Shown: piece after piece, positions 58,859-64,000 of the stretch
How positions within the stretch are numbered: the stretch's first letter is position 1
How the letters are laid out: the number at the start of each line of letters is the position of its first letter
NCBI RefSeq assembly: GCF_000221225.1
Contig: NW_006383032.1
Coordinates: forward strand, 1,054,001-1,118,000
From: Thermochaetoides thermophila DSM 1495
Lineage: Eukaryota > Ascomycota > Sordariomycetes > Sordariales > Chaetomiaceae
Length of the DNA: 64,000 bases
Reading direction: 5' to 3'
Notes under the pieces: generated by a model
The model's database searches: none
What the model saw: the letters and a program-made list of their open reading frames with translations, nothing else
Told to the model about the DNA's origin: nothing
Position numbers and translations under genes: made by a program

Positions 58859-60789
58859 ATGGATATTGTACAGGCAGCCGTCGGCTATGTCAACCGTATG
58901 GTGACGGCTGGCGGTGGCGCGTCCGGTTCAGGAGCGCCATCAGCCAAGATGAAGATCCTTCTCCTGGATCGAGACACCCTGCCCTTCATTTCGACTGCCG
59001 TCTCACAGTCAACCCTACTGAACCATGAGGTTTATCTTATGGACCGTATCGACAACCAGAACCGCGAGAAGATGCGTCATTTGCGTTGTTTGTGCTTTTT
59101 GCGGCCAACTTTAGACTCCGTTGGTCTCCTGGTCGATGAGCTACGCGAGCCCAAATACGGGGAGTACCATCTGTTCTTCAGTAACGTTGTCAAGAAGTCG
59201 ACTCTGGAGAGGCTGGCTGAGGCAGATGATCATGAGGTGGTAAAGGTTGTTCAGGAGCTCTTCCTAGACTATTCTGTCATCAACCCAGACCTGTTTTCGC
59301 TCAACATGAGCTTGCCAACCCACCGGCTATGGAGTGGGAGTCCGGACATGTGGAACGCAGACTCATTGCAGCGTGCAACGGAAGGTATCATCGCTGTCCT
59401 GTTGAGCCTCAAGAAGAGGCCGTTGATTCGCTACCAGAAGACCAGCGGCTTGGCCAGGAGGTTAGCCCACGAAGTGCGGACCTTTGTTTCCAAGGAGGAA
59501 CAATTGTTTGACTTCCGCCGGGTCGATACGCCCCCCATCCTCCTTATCCTCGACCGTCGCGAGGATCCAGTTACTCCATTGCTCATGCAATGGACCTACC
59601 AGGCCATGGTGCACCACCTGCTGGGGATCAACAACGGTCGTGTTGACATGAGCAGCGTGCCGGACATCCGGCCTGAACTTAAGGAGATTGTCCTCTCACA
59701 AGACCAGGACCCCTTTTTCAAGAAAAATATGTACCTCAACTTTGGCGACTTGGGCAGCAACATCAAGGATTACGTCGAGCAGTACCAATCTCGCACCAAG
59801 AGCACCCACGACATCGAGTCCATCGCCGACATGAAGCGTTTCATGGAGGAGTATCCTGAGTTCCGTAAGCTGTCGGGCAACGTCAGCAAGCATGTCACCC
59901 TGGTCTCTGAGCTCAGTCGGCGTGTCGGTGCTGAGAACCTGCTGGAGGTGAGCGAGCTGGAGCAGAGCATCGCTTGTAATGATAATCATTCCTCTGATCT
60001 CAAAGTTCGTCCTCGATTCACCCTTTTCCCACGGAACAACTGGCTAATCTTCAATTCCAGACCCTTCAATCCCACCTTTCCAATCCGAGCATCCCCCCAC
60101 AGAACAAACTCATCCTGGTCGCCCTCTACGCCCTACGCTACGCCAAACACCCTTCCAACTCATTGCCCATCCTCCTTGACCTGCTCACGGCCGCAGCTGG
60201 CGTCCCTGCCCGCCAGGTTGCGCTGATTCCAAAACTCCTGACCTACCACCGCAGCCTGCATGCCGCACAGCCCGGCGCAGACAGCAGCGGCGTCGAGTCA
60301 TTGTTTGAGACAACCCCCGGCACGGTAGTCGCTAACCTCTTTGGCGTCGGTTCCTCCGGAGGTCGTTTCAAGGGCCTAAAGGGCGTCGAGAATGTTTACA
60401 CGCAGCACTCGCCGAAGATGGAGGGTACCCTTCATCAACTGGTAAAGGGACGCCTACGCGAGTCGCAGTTCCCATTTGTGGATACCACATCAGCCGGGCC
60501 TGGGGCGTCTTCAGGAAGCACATCTGGCCTGGGGTCGGTGACAAAGGATAAGCCGCAGGATATTATTGTTTTTATGATTGGTGGTGCTACATATGAGGAG
60601 GCGAAGTTAGTTGCGGGGATCAATGCTTCGGTGCCGGGGGTTCGGGTCGTGCTTGGAGGGACGAGTGTTGTGAATGCGAAAGAGTTTTTAGCGGAGGTTG
60701 AGGATGCGGTCGACGGTTGGGGAGGATTGGATTTATCTGGGGGGATAGGGAGCGGTGGTAGTGGTCCAGGCAGTGCTAGGAGAAGGTAG
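58859..60789 (+). CDS. VPS45: Vps45, SM protein for endosomal SNARE assembly
   Basis: Two exons, 58859-60004 and 60061-60789, giving 624 residues. The 56-nt intron is GTTCGT...TCCAG with a GCTAAT branch site, phase 0, and joins NHSSDLK to TLQSHL. It has Sec1/Munc18 family features throughout: MKILLLDRDT near the start, STLLNHEVYLMDRIDN, and the highly conserved MRHLRCLCFLRP. These are followed by EYHLFFSNVVKKS, EADDHEVVKVVQE and VINPDLFSLN. The last two fit Vps45 better than Sec1 or Sly1. ILDRREDPVTPLLMQWTYQAMVH is the domain 2 signature. Vps45 binds the Tlg2-type syntaxin and controls fusion at endosome and trans-Golgi. The C-terminus is Gly/Ser-rich and ends in Arg. It converges on GSH2. 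Confidence 0.95.
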
Positions 60790-60951
60790 AGAGTATGACT
60801 TTTGAAAAGCCCGGCTTGGCTAGACATTGTGGCTAGGGATTGCCTGGTGATGTTAGGTACCATCGTAATACCGACACTTCTTTTCTTAGCTTGACTTGTA
60901 TATGTATTGCAACTCAAAACTCTATATATATACCTCCCTACCTTCTACCCT
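60790..60951. other. Short convergent 3' region
   Basis: Only 162 bp separate the VPS45 and GSH2 stop codons, so the two mature transcripts probably overlap or abut at their 3' ends. A TATATATAC-like stretch near 60923 could serve poly(A) positioning. Confidence 0.5.
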
Positions 60952-62613
60952 TTAAACCAAGCACACGGAATCCATACACCCATACCCAGCGGCCACACCG
61001 CCCTCCTCACTTGCCTCTCCTTTCGTCCTCAACAGATACCCGGCTTCCTCGTTATACTTCACCTCGCCCGTCACACGATCCCACACACATGTCCCATACA
61101 CCCCCAACTCGCAGATTACGCCTCCCCGTTCGATCTTTCCATTCCTCAGAATAACATTCCGTACTGCTGGCGGCGTGATCAGCTCCATCAGGATGTAGCT
61201 ACCCCAGTGCTCCTTCGGGGTCTTCGACAGGAAGGCTGGAATCGCAGAGCGGTAGACATTATTCCCACCGCCTTCACGCTGCGGCTTCAGGACATAACGT
61301 AGGCTGTGCTCTGGTGATGTTGCCAGAGACTGAGCGAACCGTCCAGCCGGTGTTGAGGGCGACATGGGGTAGATATTGGTGAACGTTTTCAGGAGACGGG
61401 GAACCGCCTCCTCAGAAGGAGCAAACCGCCTCAGCGCCGCGGGCGCTTGCTCGTTGTCCGTTTCCGGGGTAGCCAACACCTGCTGCACCTTCTTCATTCC
61501 CGCCAGCTGGGTCAGCACCGACGGGCAGGCGATCGTCTTCGACTTTTCGATCTGGTACCGCGCTTCCCAGGCATCTGGGGAGGTATAATCTCCCGGGCCG
61601 TACCCCGCGCGAAGGTACGTCACGGCAGCCTCAAACACGTGGCCTGGGTTGTGTGGCGGGCGGTAGAGCAGCTCACGTCCCTCGCCCAGGGTCGTGTGCT
61701 GCAAGACCTGGGAGAAGGGGAGTCGGAAGACGGGGATGCCTTCGGATTGAAGGGCGTATTCGAGATGGCGCTGGTCGAAGACGTTGCGCTCACCGTCTTG
61801 AACGAGGAAGAGGACGCAGGCTGGACGGTCTTGTAAGGAGGGGCCGTAGGCGCGGTAAGCGGCTGCTATGCCGGCCGCGAGGCCTTTGGCGCTGTCGTTG
61901 AAGGGGAGGTTGAGGGATGAGCTGGGAATGGGGGTGTTGAGAAGGGGGTATTCGGTCGCGGCGAGGTGTCTTGGAATCCGTTAGCCACTGAGTGCTCACG
62001 AGAGAGGGGAAGAGGGAATACTTGTGGAGGAGGGAAGTCTTTGAAGAGAGACCGCCGAATGAGGAGGCGATGGTGTTGAATTCAACTTGCTTGATCTGCA
62101 GGTTGTCACCGTCCTTATGGACCATGTAGTCTGAGCGGAAGAGACCCAAGGTCAGGGGCTGGACATAGCCCTCGCCTTTCACTCTCTGGTGAACCTGCCA
62201 CAGGTTGGCAATGAACTCATCACCGCCAGCAACCCTAGCAGAGTCAGCGTCACCTGTTGAGCCCACAAAGCAGAAGCAGGCTTAAATCAGGTCTTTCAAG
62301 TGCCAGGAACTACTCACTCCTCGACGACTTTCCCAAGGAACTCCTCATCCCTGCTGATCCTCGCATAGAGCTCGTTATACGTCGTCTGAATGGCCTTGGC
62401 TTCCTCAAAACAGCTCTTGGGGAATGGGCTAGGGAATAGTGTTACTGGTGCCGGGATAGCCAAAATCCCATCAGCATCAGCGGCCACAGCCGGCGGTGGA
62501 CGTATGGCGAGGCCATTGGCAATAGACCAATCCTTGACTGTCTGGACGAGCCGTTCGGTCTCGGCAGTGTTGTCTAAGACTGGGGGATAGTTTGGGCCTG
62601 TGAGATATGCCAT
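60952..62613 (-). CDS. GSH2: Glutathione synthetase
   Basis: Three exons: 62613-62318, 62234-62022 and 61969-60952, giving 508 residues, the usual eukaryotic size. Introns are 83 nt (GTGAGT...CTAG) and 52 nt (GTATTC, GCTAAC branch, CAAG). The protein shows the eukaryotic ATP-grasp signature set: LGLFRSDYM, VEFNTIASSFGGL, the conserved EARYQIEKSKTIACPS, and the glycine-rich ATP loop KPQREGGGNNVY. It ends EEGGVAAGYGCMDS, where the lid and substrate loop are expected. It joins gamma-glutamylcysteine to glycine with ATP, the second and last step of glutathione synthesis, in the cytosol. The start at 62613 gives the expected MAYLTGPNYPPVL opening. It may be induced by oxidative stress through Yap1-type factors, but I found no certain site. 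Confidence 0.96.
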
Positions 62614-64000
62614 TTTCGGGAGCGACTCTAATGATTTACGTGAGCGTCCTGGAAAAGACTAGAGATGTTATTGATTTTCTGAGAGTGAGATGACCGATGC
62701 TGCTTACAAATCTGGGAAGTCTCGGCTTGAGAGTTCAAAATTGGCCGTTTTCAAGCGAGTAAATATTGAAGTTCGCCAACTGTTTGAAAGAGAAGCCACG
62801 AGTCCCCAAAATGCGTATAGTAAAGACCTTCAGACCTCTCCTTAGAGCAATTATCGGTCAGCTGAAATGCTCATCCACTTTCCTGGCGCTCAATTGATGT
62901 GCCGAAAGCCAGTCAATGCCCCGCAGTCACCATCTCTCGTCACATCGCGATCGCGGGGTGTTTTGGAATCTTATCTTATCGGGACTAAATCGGCGCTACA
63001 AAAATCGTACAGTGTTTATGGTGGATACACACGGTGTTTGCCTCTAGATCCTGTGTGCGCTTCAGCCATAGCTGTACGGATGTTGCAAGATCCCCATACC
63101 CATAAACCCAGAGAGGTATGGAATCTCCTAGTGAAGTTTTGTCGAGTTCCAGTTTTCAGTCCCCGCCTCTGCCCAGCCTATATGAAAAGCCATTACACGC
63201 CAACGTTTACCACTGCAATTATGCAAACTTCAACATTAGGATTCAACAACTTCCAAAAAGTTGGGACTAGTAGGTTAAAGTTAGGTTAAGATTCAGGTTA
63301 GCAGCTAGGGTTCGGGTGTGGGAACATCGATCTTGGTGTTGTGCTCTGAGGTAAGTTACGTGTGTATTGGGGTGCATGGAAACTGGAACTGGGTAGACAA
63401 CACTGAGCACATATGGCTTTTAATCAGCAGATTATAATGTTCTAGCCCCCTTTTTTGAAGGTTATAATACGTGGATGGCCCTCAGAATAATGATGCTTCA
63501 GTATTGTCTAAGGACATTTCCTTTTATAATTCTGTGCCAGAAGGATCGCGCACTGTCTCAGCATGAACTCACACACTGTCGAGCAAAGTTCCCATCACAC
63601 GAATCCTCTGTTTTTTCTACTACCCCACCAAAGGTTGCCAAGCTGAAAAGTCAAAAAACCCTCTGCAGTGTTTTAGCGGCATTGGGCCTGCTCTACAGTA
63701 ACGTGAACACGGGTTGTTATCCTCCGCGCCTCTTCGCGTTTGCCAGAGCTTCACGCGACACCCTCTCTCCAGGTTGTCTTTGGCTGGGACCAAGGTTCGC
63801 ACAGCTTCGGCTCTCCTTGTGAATGCTCAGCCGGTCTTTCGTCAAGGTTTGTGCATTTCGCTGTCTCAGAATCATACTTGCAGGCACTTTGTTCCATGTC
63901 CTGCCAGGAAAACTGCCGATTAGTCCGTTGGTCGTTCTCCAGCTGTTGCCACAGCCGCACACACACCCCTCTCACCAAGTCTTGGGCCGACCTGCACACG
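62614..64000. other. GSH2 upstream region and window end, no recognised gene
   Basis: 1.4 kb. The first few hundred bases should hold the GSH2 promoter. At about 63275-63322 there is a run of GGTTA/TAGGG-like words (GGTTAAAG, TTAGGTTAAG, CAGGTTAG, CTAGGGTT), a loose, degenerate telomere-like pattern. No frame here is recognisable. Confidence 0.5.

Noticed and set aside
58508..61585. The 15-mer CCCAGGCATCTGGGG occurs near 58516 and near 61566
   Set aside because: About one or two shared 15-mers are expected by chance in 64 kb, and the second copy is ordinary GSH2 coding sequence.
1..64000. Secondary-metabolite cluster, CRISPR array or prokaryotic-type operon
   Set aside because: No PKS, NRPS or terpene core enzyme, no spaced direct repeats, and all genes are single eukaryotic units with introns or their own promoters.

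Overview
This is a window of nuclear DNA from a filamentous ascomycete (Pezizomycotina). The evidence is the gene style: compact genes with short GT-AG introns, mostly 47-60 nt, several with a GCTAAC-like branch site. The gene content agrees: a fungal CENP-A, the ERMES subunit Mmm1, an Ale1-type MBOAT acyltransferase, a Vrg4/Gmt GDP-mannose carrier, and long serine/proline-rich proteins of the kind limited to this group. A broken gene at 36.8-38.0 kb resembles a family I associate with Sordariales, so a sordariomycete is my best guess, weakly held.

Layout. 0.26-1.7 kb (-): orphan protein with a small Myb/SANT-like region. 4.4-5.7 kb (-): histidine phosphatase of the TFIIIC tau55/Tfc7 type, whose catalytic RHG motif sits in a 12-codon first exon. 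8.3-10.2 kb (-): disordered protein with adaptin-ear-like acidic motifs. 11.1-13.7 kb (+): TBC (Rab-GAP) protein of TBC1D5 type. 13.7-26.7 kb: about 13 kb in which I recognise no gene; it holds microsatellites, A/T tracts and one strongly foldable block behind a TATA box. 26.8-29.5 kb (+): CRIB-like orphan. 31.5-32.2 kb (-): CENP-A, three exons. 33.2-34.1 kb (+): Derlin. 34.5-35.2 kb (-): acireductone dioxygenase. 36.8-38.0 kb (+): pseudogene. 38.6-40.0 kb (+): SDR with a charged tail. 40.9-42.2 kb (+): GDP-mannose transporter. 43.2-44.6 kb (-): Rce1 CAAX protease. 49.2-52.2 kb (+): serine-rich membrane protein. 54.0-55.9 kb (-): Ale1. 56.8-58.3 kb (-): Mmm1. 58.9-60.8 kb (+): Vps45. 61.0-62.6 kb (-): glutathione synthetase.

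There is no operon or gene cluster. The genes are housekeeping genes, each with its own promoter. Many serve membranes: ERAD (Derlin), Golgi glycosylation (GMT), prenyl-protein processing (Rce1), phospholipid remodelling (Ale1), ER-mitochondria lipid transfer (Mmm1), endosomal fusion (Vps45) and Rab control (TBC). Two convergent pairs (Derlin/ARD and VPS45/GSH2) have short shared 3' regions. All gene models were spliced by hand from donor, acceptor, phase and protein-family continuity. Phases close exactly for every multi-exon gene reported. I see no complete tRNA or rRNA, no CRISPR and no intact transposon.
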